A stretch of 39,082 nt of DNA, taken from Nitrospirota bacterium. GTDB taxonomy: Bacteria > Nitrospirota > Thermodesulfovibrionia > Thermodesulfovibrionales > JdFR-85. Under the pieces are notes generated by a model, which was given only the letters and a program-made list of their open reading frames with translations, was not told the DNA's origin and did no database searches. Shown here in pieces: positions 8,371 through 16,423 of the stretch; the first letter of the stretch is position 1; every line of letters starts with the position of its first letter. Both the position numbers and the translations under genes were made by a program. The stretch is taken from NCBI GenBank assembly GCA_015492515.1, contig WGEZ01000091.1:1-39082 (forward strand), in the 5' to 3' direction.

Positions 8371-9057
8371 TCACTGAAGATACACCCTCTCCGCCTCCAC
8401 CCACCGGTCCAGGAGATCGGTGAGGGTGCTGTAGAACCCGCCGTCCAGAGATTCGGCGACCCTGCGTCTGAACCTCCCGGTCCACCTTCCCAGGTGATCG
8501 TTCAGGAACCTGCGTTCCGCGTACCTGAGTATCCTGATGTGTTCCCTGTTGTTCTCCTTGAAGGCGATTGATTCCTTGTAGGTGAGGAAGTACATGAACT
8601 CGAGCTCGGCGGCGATATGGTCCACCCGTTCAGGCGTGCTCTCAGAGACCACGAGGCCGAAGGCCCTGTAGAAGCCGGCGATATCAGCCATCTGTGCAGG
8701 CTCGGTGAGCGAGTGGTGGGGGGTCTCCTTTGTGTACTCCGTCTCGTAGGGCGGCGAGAGGAGCCTCCCCTGGGGTTCGAAGAGCTCCGTATACTCATCG
8801 AGCAGCCCTTCATGCCCCATCGAGGAGAGGGCCCCCTCGAGCCTGCCCAGGAGGAGCTGAAACCCTCCGCCCTCTTCCATGAGGCCGGTGATATTCCTCC
8901 AGGCGTGCATATACCCCGAGGTGAAGTAGGCGAAGAGGCCCTCGTCGGGCCGCCTGAAGCCGTCGGCAAGGAGGCTGTAGATCCTGCTCCTCACCTCGGC
9001 CTCTATCGCCTCGTAACCCGTCGAGTCCGGGTTTCCGTCCCTGCAGTGGGCGTCCAT
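8371..9057 (-). CDS. TorD/NarJ-type chaperone for the molybdoenzyme alpha subunit
   Basis: A cytoplasmic assembly chaperone of 228 residues. Family signatures are the all-helical composition, DEYTELFEP followed by PPYETEY, and ERVDHIAAELEFMYFLTYKE, the TorD/DmsD/NarJ 'E-x-x-D-H-x-x-x-E-L' motif. These proteins bind the Tat signal and apo-alpha subunit, helping molybdenum cofactor insertion before export. It is the last gene of the minus-strand operon, 27 bases after the gamma-subunit gene, with an AAGGAGC ribosome site before the ATG at 9057. This matches gene orders of type II DMSO-reductase-family enzymes such as ethylbenzene, dimethylsulfide, chlorate and nitrite oxidoreductases. Confidence 0.92.
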   Translation of the reverse strand: MDAHCRDGNPDSTGYEAIEAEVRSRIYSLLADGFRRPDEGLFAYFTSGYMHAWRNITGLMEEGGGFQLLLGRLEGALSSMGHEGLLDEYTELFEPQGRLLSPPYETEYTKETPHHSLTEPAQMADIAGFYRAFGLVVSESTPERVDHIAAELEFMYFLTYKESIAFKENNREHIRILRYAERRFLNDHLGRWTGRFRRRVAESLDGGFYSTLTDLLDRWVEAERVYLQ

Positions 9058-9084
9058 CTCCGAAGCTCCTTTCAGATCTTCCGT

Positions 9085-10062
9085 TCACTCCCCCCTGCGG
9101 GGGATCGGATCGATCGTCACGGGGATCCAGGTGAGGGAGATCGATTTCCTGCCGTCGACGTTCCCCCTGCCGCCGTCCCAGACGGCTATATTGAGATAGG
9201 TCTTTCCGCCCGGCCTGAACCTGGCGTCGGAGGGGTCGTCACTCGCCATCTCTCTCAGGAACACCACGCTCCACCGGCCGTCTCCGTACCTGCCCCATGC
9301 CCGGACGTCTTGACCGGTCTGCCTGGTGAGGGTGCCGAAGCCCTCTGCTACGTACTCCACGGCCGTTGCATCGGAAGAGGGTCTGCCCGGGTATCGGGCC
9401 TTCAGAACCATGTCCACCGGTGAGAGCCCCACACCTTCGGTCAAGGGCTGCCGCACATCAAGGCCCCTCAGTCCCTGGACCTCGGCCTGCCAGTCGGCCC
9501 TCCACTGCCAGATGTTCACCGGCTCACCCTTCGCACCCATGAGGGGCGAGGAGGCGTGGGGCGAGAGGCTCAGGGGAAAGAGGAGGGCCAGGGAGTCCCT
9601 GAAGCTGTCCGGTGAGTTCTCCGTATCCACCGTCCCGTCCTCATAGGTGACCATGATGGCCATCATCCTGCCGTTGTGGAGGGCCTTCACCCTCGGCTCA
9701 GGGGTCCCCTCAAAGAGGTTGAAGATGAACTCCGTCTCCTCGGGCAGGTGTATCATCGACTCCCGGGGAACGGACGTCCCCCGTACGGGCCCGGCGGCCT
9801 CAAGGACGGTCAGTCTCACTGGATAGGCCCTCACCCCGTCCCATACAGGATCATCGGGGTCCAGTGTCAGGGCACCTGAGGTATACCTGACCCTGATCCC
9901 CTCCTCACCGTGGGAGGGGGCTGTTCCTGCAAAGATGGCCAGGGTGAGGATCACCGTCACGAGCCCCGGCCAGAGGCGGCGGCCGGAGGAGGGGGTGAGG
10001 ACCCGGTTCACCCTCTCCTTCATCCCCGGACCGTCGGCAAGGTGTGTCGTATCCCTGTTCAT
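9085..10062 (-). CDS. Heme b-binding gamma subunit of the type II DMSO-reductase-family enzyme (NxrC/EbdC-like)
   Basis: A periplasmic heme b subunit that passes electrons between the Fe-S subunit and a cytochrome c. The 325-residue protein has a basic N-region and a Sec-type signal helix (about residues 30-52, LVTVILTLAIFAGTAPSHG). The ethylbenzene dehydrogenase-type heme-binding domain follows, with PVNIWQWRADWQ as its best marker. The family ligates heme b with Met and Lys; likely candidates are Met175 (SSPLMG) and Lys306 (GRKSISLTW), by analogy only. ATG 10062 follows GGAGGAGGGA; an in-frame GTG at 10077 lies in that site and is rejected. At 325 residues it is longer than EbdC/DdhC-type subunits and closer to NxrC-like ones. 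Confidence 0.9.
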   Translation of the reverse strand: MNRDTTHLADGPGMKERVNRVLTPSSGRRLWPGLVTVILTLAIFAGTAPSHGEEGIRVRYTSGALTLDPDDPVWDGVRAYPVRLTVLEAAGPVRGTSVPRESMIHLPEETEFIFNLFEGTPEPRVKALHNGRMMAIMVTYEDGTVDTENSPDSFRDSLALLFPLSLSPHASSPLMGAKGEPVNIWQWRADWQAEVQGLRGLDVRQPLTEGVGLSPVDMVLKARYPGRPSSDATAVEYVAEGFGTLTRQTGQDVRAWGRYGDGRWSVVFLREMASDDPSDARFRPGGKTYLNIAVWDGGRGNVDGRKSISLTWIPVTIDPIPRRGE

Positions 10063-10080
10063 GGCTCCCTCCTCCACTGC

Positions 10081-11220
10081 TTATGTTATGTCTATCCTGT
10101 AGACATCGAGCCTGCTGTCGTAGTGCTTTCTGACCACGGCGGGTTCCGTGGTCGGGACCCTCGCCACGAGTTTGCCCTTCCCGTTGTAGCCGTATGCGAC
10201 ATCGGCCTTGACGCGGAACCTGCTTATGATCTCCGGTGAGCTCCCGAACATGACGAGGAGCCCTTTCAGGACAGGATCGTCCGGGACCGACTCCCTGTAG
10301 GTCCTGACCGCCTCCTCCACCCCGGGGCCGAACATCTGTCTCAGGAACGGTGCAGGGACATGGATCGGGGGGATGTAGTAGACGTTCGGCTCCGTGCCGA
10401 ACTGCGGGTAGAGGGGCAGGGCGAGCTTCCTTATGTGGACCAGGTAGTCTATGGGGTTGTCCTCCTCTGCCTTCTCAGGCGGGCTGATCCATCCCTGGAT
10501 CCGGATCTTCCCGATACACTGCTCGATGCACTGCGTCTGTATCCCCTGTTCCATCTTCGGGTAGCAGGCCACGCACTTCTCCGACCTTCCCGTCGTGGCA
10601 TTGAACATCGGTTTCTTGTATGGACAACCGGCGATACACTCCTTGTACCCGTTGCACCTCGCCTGGTCTATCAGGACGACGCCGTCTTCAGGCCGTTTGT
10701 AGATGGCCTGCCTGGGACAGCTTGCCAGACACCCGGGATAGGTGCAGTGGTTGCAGATCCTCGCCAGGTAGAAGAACCAGACGGGATGGGGAAGGCCCTC
10801 TATATGCATCCCCTGCTCCACGGTACCGTAGATCTCGTCTTCGCCGATGTTCGGGTAGGACCATTCCTCGAGGGCCGGCAGATAGCCCTCGGCCTTCTTC
10901 TTCTGCTCCTCTGCCTTCTCGAAGATGGTCTTGCCCGTATAGACGCCGTCCTTCCAGCCTCCTGCAGGCAGCATCTCGAGGACCCTGAAGTCCCATGCCT
11001 GGGGGTACCCTCCATAGGGTTTGGTCTCCACGTTGTTCCAGTACATATACTCCTGGCCGCGGCCGGAGGTCCAGGTCGTCTTGCACGCCACGGAACAGGT
11101 CTGGCAGGCGATGCACTTGTTGGTGTCGAAGACGGCTGCAAACTGCCTCTTCGGCCTCTTTCCCTCGTAGGGGTATTTCATCCTCCGGCCTATCTGCCAG
11201 TTATACACCTCTTTCATCAT
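10081..11220 (-). CDS. Iron-sulfur beta subunit (NxrB/NarH-like) of the molybdoenzyme
   Basis: Electron-transfer subunit with four Fe-S clusters, 379 residues. Cysteines group as Cys36/39/42/46, Cys156/159/164/168, Cys189/195/199 and Cys216/219/231/235, fifteen in all. In the third group the second position is Tyr192 (CNGYKEC), where NarH has Trp. By family knowledge this gives one 3Fe-4S and three 4Fe-4S clusters. There is no signal peptide, so it should be carried through Tat with the alpha subunit. NarH is over 500 residues; this length is nearer to NxrB and the other type II beta subunits. The ATG follows AAGGAGGAG, and the gene lies 30 bases after the alpha gene and 18 before the gamma gene. 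Confidence 0.95.
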   Translation of the reverse strand: MMKEVYNWQIGRRMKYPYEGKRPKRQFAAVFDTNKCIACQTCSVACKTTWTSGRGQEYMYWNNVETKPYGGYPQAWDFRVLEMLPAGGWKDGVYTGKTIFEKAEEQKKKAEGYLPALEEWSYPNIGEDEIYGTVEQGMHIEGLPHPVWFFYLARICNHCTYPGCLASCPRQAIYKRPEDGVVLIDQARCNGYKECIAGCPYKKPMFNATTGRSEKCVACYPKMEQGIQTQCIEQCIGKIRIQGWISPPEKAEEDNPIDYLVHIRKLALPLYPQFGTEPNVYYIPPIHVPAPFLRQMFGPGVEEAVRTYRESVPDDPVLKGLLVMFGSSPEIISRFRVKADVAYGYNGKGKLVARVPTTEPAVVRKHYDSRLDVYRIDIT

Positions 11221-11250
11221 GGCTCCTCCTTGTCCGGATGGCTCGGTTGT

Positions 11251-14200
11251 TCATCGGGTATATCTTCCCTTCAGATAATCCCTGAACGGTCCGGTCTCGT
11301 AGCCGACCCTTATCCCTCTCTTCGCAGGGCCCCACAACCCCCTGCCGCTCTCGCCTCCGTCTTCGGCCTTCAGGAACCTGACCAGCGACTCACGGGGTGC
11401 TCCGTTGGCGCAGTGCACATCCGGTGCAAACCCCTTCCCTATGGCCTGACCCATCAGGTTCTTCCTGACGAGAGAGTCCGTGAGGAGCGTCGGCCTCAGC
11501 CATGAGCGGGTGCCGCTCTGGTGGCTGCCGTAACGGTACATCGCCTGGTACTTCGTCTCGGAGTTCTTGGCGAGCCCGTCAGTGCGGGTCTCGTGTCCCT
11601 TCACGGAACCGAAGGTGGCCACGGAGAAGTGGAACCACGTCCGCGCCACGCCCCGGGGGGTGCCGGGATAGTACCTGGCCCTGAGCATGCACCTTGCGAC
11701 CTTGTACTCCCTGGGCCGGTACTGCCAGCCTGTGAAGGGCTGATCCTCAGGGTCTGCGTCCACCCAGATGTAGTCGCCGTCCTCGATCCCGAGCTCCCTG
11801 GCGTCCTCGGGGTTTATATCCACGTAGCCCTCGCCCACCCAGGGCTTCCGTCTGTCATGCCTGTACATGTCACCGAAGTTGCCCCACCAGACGGACAGCA
11901 CATCGAGGTCCACAAAGGCGGTATGAACGCTGTGACGGTACTTGGGCGTGATCCAGATGTATCGGTAGTTCTCCCTCGTGAGGGGATGGGATGTCTTCAG
12001 GAGTTGATCCGGTGAGAGGACCACGTTCCTCACCTGCCGCGTCTCCCTGGTGAGGTCCTTCGATGAGAAACCGTAGTCCTCGGGCCTCTTCGGCCTTATC
12101 AGGGGGTGTGGTGAGGCGACGATCACGTTCGGCTCATAGAAGGTGGAGTCAACCGGCTCGCGGTGGAGGGGGATACACTCCCCGTAGTCCTTGAACTCCT
12201 GCTCATCCCTGTAGAACTCGAGCCTTCCCGTCCTGTTGTACCACGGTGAGGACTCGTTGCTCTGCTCATAGCCGATGAACTTCGGATAGGTCCTGCCCAT
12301 CATCATCGCCGGGATCCCCTTCCTCGCCAGCCTGATCAGCTCCTCCACGTCGTATCCCTTCATCATGTTGGAGTGGTCGAGGATCCGCTGTATGTAGGGC
12401 TTGGCCCTGTGGTCGTCGTCTATGAAACGCCAGTAGTCGATGAAGCGGTTCTCACCGGTCAGTCTGGCCAGCTCCGCTGCGACCCCCTTGTAGACCTCCG
12501 TATCGCTTCTGGTGTTGTGTATCCTCTTTATCTCGCTCAGGGGCATCACCTGCATGAAGGGGTTGGTGCAGGACTGTGTCACGTCGTGTATATTGTACTC
12601 CGCCCAGCTGTCCACGCCGAAGACTATGTCTGCATACTCGCAGGAGGCCGTCCACCACCAGTCGTTCACTATCACCACGTCGATCATGCGCTTGTGCATC
12701 CCCGGCGCCCGATATGCCGGGTGCCTCACGAGGTTCATCACCACCTCGTAGTGGCCCTTGGCGTTCCCGAGGATGGAGTTCGAACCGGCGAACCAGAAGG
12801 ACTTCGTCGGTGTGGGCATGTGGGTCTGGCCGTTGAAGTAACGACCCGCCACCTTGAGGGGCTGGTCGGTGTGGGAGTAGAAGTGGGCGGACTGGAAGCC
12901 GAGATACTTCTTCACCCTGGCAGGCCTCCTCGGATCGAGGGTGATGTTGAAGGGATCCTCGGCCATGTACTGGGGCATCCCGTTGAAGTAAGCGGCCCTG
13001 TAGTTGCCCGCATAGCTGCCGACGTTGCCGCCGAAGAAGCCGACGTTCCTCGTCAGGGCAGCGACGAGGAAGACCGCCCTGTCCTTCTGGTCGGCGTTGA
13101 AGAACTGGTTCGGTCCCATCCCTGTGGTTAGGAGGACCCCTTCGGGGTTCTTCGCGAACTGCCGCGCAAGGCTGTAGATCGCGGAGACCGGCGCCCATGT
13201 CACCCGTGAGGTCTTCTCAGGTGTCCAGGTGTCGTTCAGGTGCTGCCTTATCACGTCGAAGACAGGCCTCACCTTCACCGTCCCGCCCCCTATCTTCACC
13301 GTGAACTCGCCCTCGAGGACCGGATCCAGGTTCAGCCTCTTGAAGTGCTCTCCTATGTCGTCGCGGCTGACCACCGCCGGGCCCCCTCTCTTGCGGTCCC
13401 AGATGACGAAGTCGCCCCACTCGTTACGCATCTGTTCCGTAACCCCCTGTCTCGCCACGTTCACATCGAAGGGCCTGGGGAGGTCCTTCCGGTCCTTCAC
13501 CACCCTGGTCAGCCTGAGGGGCTTCGGCTTGTAGTCCCTCCCGTAGAGGTCCGAGGCCCTGAGGAGGTCGCCCGTGTCCATCCTCACCAGGAGGGGCAGA
13601 TCGGTGTATCCCTTCACGAACTCCCCGTCGTAGAGGTTCTCGTTGATGATCACCTGGGCTATTCCCAGGGCGAGGGCAGGGTCGGTACCGGGTCTGATGA
13701 TCACGATCTCGTCGGCCTTCGAGGCCGTTGAGTTGTACTCCGTGGCGATCACCACCACCTTTGCACCCTTCAGCCTCGCCTCGGTCAGCCAGTGCGCGTC
13801 GGGCATCTTCGTGGATATCCAGTTCATCCCCCAGCAGACGATGATCTTTGCGTACTCGGCGTTGCAGAGGTCGAAGTCCACCGTCTGCTGCCCTGTCACC
13901 ATCGGATGACCCGGCGGGAGGTCGGTGTGCCAGGAGTAGTTGTCGAAACCTATCCCTCCCTTCGCCTCCGACGGCTCGACCCCCCTTATGTATGAGTCAA
14001 GGAGGGCCATGGAGTTGCCGAACCTGTAGAGCCCGAAGAGCTTTATCGAGCCGAGCACGGGCATACCGCCCCTGAACTTCATGGCCCGTGTACCCGCCCC
14101 CTCCATCTTCCTTATCATCGCCTCGTCGTAGCCCTGGCGTTGCAGGAGCGCCGCGCCTCTCTCTCCGGAGTAAACCCTTGCGGTTTCATACAGGGCCTTC

Positions 14201-14748
14201 GCCGCGACCTCGAAGGCCCTCTCCCAGGAGAGGGGGATGTAGGTGTCCTCCCCCCTTCGGAAGAGCTCCGCCGGCGGGAGCCCGTCCTCATCCCTCGGGA
14301 ATCCGGACTCCACCCACTCCAGAAAGCCCCTCCTCACCATGGGGCCCTTCACCCTGCGGTCGCCGTAGAACTTCCTCACAAGGGCTATGCCCTTGTTGCA
14401 GTGACGGGGGTCCCACCTCTGGCTCGCCCTGTTGCCGTAGACGTCGGTGGCCTTGTGGTAGTTCTGCGTGGGTCCGAGCCTCACCACCACGTCGTTCTTC
14501 ACATAGGCGGTGAGGTAGCAGTTGTGGGTGCAGTTCGGGGTGCACATGAAGGTGTAGCTCCGGTCGGGCCTGAAGATGTCCCTGTAGACCTTCTCCCAGT
14601 CCCGTTCAGGATAGTACTTCAGGGGGTTTCCGACTCCGACCGCTGGTTGCAGCAGCCTCATCGCCAGTGCATTCGACCCGCCGAGCAGTGACAACGCCGC
14701 ACCGCTCAGCGTGGTCTTCAAGAACCTCCTTCGGGTCATCCCGGCCAT
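11251..14748 (-). CDS. Molybdopterin alpha subunit of a Tat-exported nitrite oxidoreductase / nitrate reductase-like enzyme
   Basis: Catalytic subunit, 1165 residues, of the type II DMSO reductase family. The N-terminus has a twin-arginine signal (TRRRFLK at residues 5-11, then a hydrophobic stretch to about 29), so it acts in the periplasm. An FS0 cluster site follows: Cys69, Cys73, Cys77 and Cys117. Asp276 in [10 protein letters not shown] fits the aspartate Mo ligand of this family. The molybdopterin-binding and C-terminal dinucleotide-binding regions ([24 protein letters not shown]) are intact. Length, Tat signal and the partner genes (cytochrome c, beta, gamma, TorD, no NarI) look most like periplasmic NXR or periplasmic-facing nitrate reductase. 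Chlorate, selenate or similar substrates remain possible. The start follows GAGGAGGGACGGAAG. Confidence 0.93.
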   Translation of the reverse strand: MAGMTRRRFLKTTLSGAALSLLGGSNALAMRLLQPAVGVGNPLKYYPERDWEKVYRDIFRPDRSYTFMCTPNCTHNCYLTAYVKNDVVVRLGPTQNYHKATDVYGNRASQRWDPRHCNKGIALVRKFYGDRRVKGPMVRRGFLEWVESGFPRDEDGLPPAELFRRGEDTYIPLSWERAFEVAAKALYETARVYSGERGAALLQRQGYDEAMIRKMEGAGTRAMKFRGGMPVLGSIKLFGLYRFGNSMALLDSYIRGVEPSEAKGGIGFDNYSWHTDLPPGHPMVTGQQTVDFDLCNAEYAKIIVCWGMNWISTKMPDAHWLTEARLKGAKVVVIATEYNSTASKADEIVIIRPGTDPALALGIAQVIINENLYDGEFVKGYTDLPLLVRMDTGDLLRASDLYGRDYKPKPLRLTRVVKDRKDLPRPFDVNVARQGVTEQMRNEWGDFVIWDRKRGGPAVVSRDDIGEHFKRLNLDPVLEGEFTVKIGGGTVKVRPVFDVIRQHLNDTWTPEKTSRVTWAPVSAIYSLARQFAKNPEGVLLTTGMGPNQFFNADQKDRAVFLVAALTRNVGFFGGNVGSYAGNYRAAYFNGMPQYMAEDPFNITLDPRRPARVKKYLGFQSAHFYSHTDQPLKVAGRYFNGQTHMPTPTKSFWFAGSNSILGNAKGHYEVVMNLVRHPAYRAPGMHKRMIDVVIVNDWWWTASCEYADIVFGVDSWAEYNIHDVTQSCTNPFMQVMPLSEIKRIHNTRSDTEVYKGVAAELARLTGENRFIDYWRFIDDDHRAKPYIQRILDHSNMMKGYDVEELIRLARKGIPAMMMGRTYPKFIGYEQSNESSPWYNRTGRLEFYRDEQEFKDYGECIPLHREPVDSTFYEPNVIVASPHPLIRPKRPEDYGFSSKDLTRETRQVRNVVLSPDQLLKTSHPLTRENYRYIWITPKYRHSVHTAFVDLDVLSVWWGNFGDMYRHDRRKPWVGEGYVDINPEDARELGIEDGDYIWVDADPEDQPFTGWQYRPREYKVARCMLRARYYPGTPRGVARTWFHFSVATFGSVKGHETRTDGLAKNSETKYQAMYRYGSHQSGTRSWLRPTLLTDSLVRKNLMGQAIGKGFAPDVHCANGAPRESLVRFLKAEDGGESGRGLWGPAKRGIRVGYETGPFRDYLKGRYTR

Positions 14749-14776
14749 CTTCCGTCCCTCCTCTTGATCTTCTTGT

Positions 14777-15562
14777 TTATTTGACCTTTCCCATAAGCTT
14801 CAGGGTGTATGAGACGAGGTGCCACCTCTCTTCCTCGTTCAACGAATCCTCGTAGGAGGGCATCCCTGTTCCGTCGAGCCCTGTGGTGAAGGTGAGATAG
14901 ACGTTCTCGGGAGAGGTACCCCTCTTCAGCCTCGCGGTGGTGAAGTCGAAGGGCCATATCGGTTTGCCCCAGTCGTCCTTCAGCCTGTCGGACTTGGGGC
15001 CGTCTCCTCTACCCTCGTAGCCGTGGCACTCCCAGCACTTCATCTCCTTGTATATCTCCTTGCCCCGTGTTATCGATTCAGGGCTGCCCACCCAGTCGGG
15101 CCTCTTCGCCCTTATCACAGCTCCGCAGGGCTCCTCCTCCTGCCACCTCGGCGATAGCCCCTTTATGTACTCCACCAGATCGGTGACCTCTCCCTCCGAG
15201 AGGTCCCTGTGGGAGGGCATGCCCGACCTGAGCACACCGTCCCTGATTATCCTCTTGAGATCACCGTCCGTGGGCAGACACCCGGTGGGCGTAGTCCTGA
15301 ACTTGAAGACCCCCACCGTGAAGTCCCTCGGAAAGATCATCCATATCCGACCGCTGCCGCTGTCCCTGTCAACGATGCCTATCTTGCCCTTGCCGTCCCC
15401 TCTGGGCCCGTGGCAGAGTACACAGCGGCTCTCATAGAGCCTCTTCGCCGACCCGGCGGCCTCTCCAGATCCGCCGTATGCAGTGGCGACGGTAAGGGTG
15501 AGGACCGTCAGAGAGGAGACGAGCAGGAGAGGGATCCCGTGTTTGCCGTACCGGTATCTCAT
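14777..15562 (-). CDS. Periplasmic diheme cytochrome c, first gene of the molybdoenzyme operon
   Basis: A 261-residue exported cytochrome with a signal peptide (hydrophobic at about 9-30) and two class I c-heme domains: CVLCH at Cys47-His51 and CWECH at Cys176-His180. Likely axial methionines are Met115 (SGMPSHRD) and Met234 (GTGMPSYEDS). Two extra cysteines (TGCLPT, EEEPCG) may form a disulfide. ATG 15562 follows GGGAGG; the longer frame from 15661 lacks support. It ends 28 bases before the alpha-subunit gene, so it is probably the direct electron partner of that enzyme. It is a close paralogue of the cytochromes at 33662-34453 and, more distantly, 34544-35311, next to the oxidase genes. Confidence 0.93.
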   Translation of the reverse strand: MRYRYGKHGIPLLLVSSLTVLTLTVATAYGGSGEAAGSAKRLYESRCVLCHGPRGDGKGKIGIVDRDSGSGRIWMIFPRDFTVGVFKFRTTPTGCLPTDGDLKRIIRDGVLRSGMPSHRDLSEGEVTDLVEYIKGLSPRWQEEEPCGAVIRAKRPDWVGSPESITRGKEIYKEMKCWECHGYEGRGDGPKSDRLKDDWGKPIWPFDFTTARLKRGTSPENVYLTFTTGLDGTGMPSYEDSLNEEERWHLVSYTLKLMGKVK

Positions 15563-15624
15563 AGCCGTGACCTCCCGTTCTATGTTTTGCAGCCATGCAG
15601 AGAAGCTCCTTCCCGATCGATACA

Positions 15625-15653
15625 ACTCTATCAGAAAAGGCGTGGTTTGTCCA
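15625..15653 (-). promoter_or_regulatory. Candidate promoter of the cytochrome-molybdoenzyme operon
   Basis: Read on the minus strand, TGGACA (15653-15648) and TAGAGT (15630-15625) are spaced by exactly 17 bases. The -35 matches five and the -10 four of six sigma-70 consensus bases. The predicted start near 15618 leaves a leader of about 55 bases to the ATG at 15562. It lies in the 210-base gap between the NarL-like regulator gene and the operon, the natural place for control by that regulator. No well-formed NarL palindrome was seen. Confidence 0.45.
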
Positions 15654-15772
15654 TCCTGCAAGGGTATGAATTTACGGAATATTTTGAACTATGAAGGGAT
15701 ATGCAATAGGGCTACGGGAAGGGCTCCCGGTAATACGGAAGGGGTAGTCCGAAGGGTTAGGGGGGCGGCCGT

Positions 15773-16423
15773 TCACCGGAAGAGCCCGTGCCTCGTGGCA
15801 TAGACGGCTGCCTCGACCCTGCTTGCGAGGTTGAGCTTCCTCAGGAGGTTCTGGACATGGATCTTCACGGTGCTCTCGGCGATGTCGAGACAGCTTGCGA
15901 TTTCCTTGTTGCTCTTCCCCAGGGTTATGTGGTAGAGGATCTCCTTCTCGCGGTTGCTCAGCGGTTCCCTGCCCGAGTCGAGCTCTCTCCTGGAGGAGAT
16001 CTCCCTGAACTCCCTGAATATCTTGCCCGCAAGGTTTCCCGACAGGGCTGCCCCGCCCCTCACCACCTCGTAGATGGATGAGACGAGCCTTCCCGTCTCG
16101 ACGTTCTTGAGGAGGTAGCCGGAAGCACCGGTCCTCACGGCGGTGAAGAGGTCCTCGTCGTCGTCCGATACGGTGAGGACGATGACCTTCATCTCAGGGT
16201 CGAGCTCCATTATCCTGGACAGGGCCTCGATCCCGGTCATATCGGGCATCTTGATGTCCATCAGCACCACGTCCGGTCTCAGCTCGGCGGCCCTCTTCAC
16301 GCCATCGGCCCCTCCTCCCGCCTCGCCCACGACCTCGATGAAGTCCTGCCGGTTGAGGAGTGCCTTCAGGCCCTCCCTGAAGAGGGTGTGGTCATCGATT
16401 ATCAGGACCCTTATCTTCTCCAT
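15773..16423 (-). CDS. NarL/FixJ-family response regulator
   Basis: A 216-residue regulator. The receiver domain has acidic Asp10 and Asp11, phospho-acceptor Asp56 in VLMDIKMPDMTG and the conserved Lys in GYLLKNVE. The C-terminal LuxR-type helix-turn-helix (about 150-216) has LSNREKEIL, SNKEIASCLDIAESTVKIHV and NLLRKLNLASRVEAAVYA, the last strikingly like NarL/NarP. It overlaps the NarX-like kinase gene by 32 bases, so they are a coupled pair. It sits directly upstream of the cytochrome-molybdoenzyme operon on the same strand and is the obvious candidate to regulate it in response to nitrate or nitrite. Confidence 0.94.
   Translation of the reverse strand: MEKIRVLIIDDHTLFREGLKALLNRQDFIEVVGEAGGGADGVKRAAELRPDVVLMDIKMPDMTGIEALSRIMELDPEMKVIVLTVSDDDEDLFTAVRTGASGYLLKNVETGRLVSSIYEVVRGGAALSGNLAGKIFREFREISSRRELDSGREPLSNREKEILYHITLGKSNKEIASCLDIAESTVKIHVQNLLRKLNLASRVEAAVYATRHGLFR

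Noticed and set aside
15740-15746. A minus-strand TACCCCT heptamer matching the NarL half-site upstream of the molybdoenzyme operon.
   Set aside because: A single 7-base degenerate half-site is expected by chance, and no second half-site at the 7-2-7 spacing was found.
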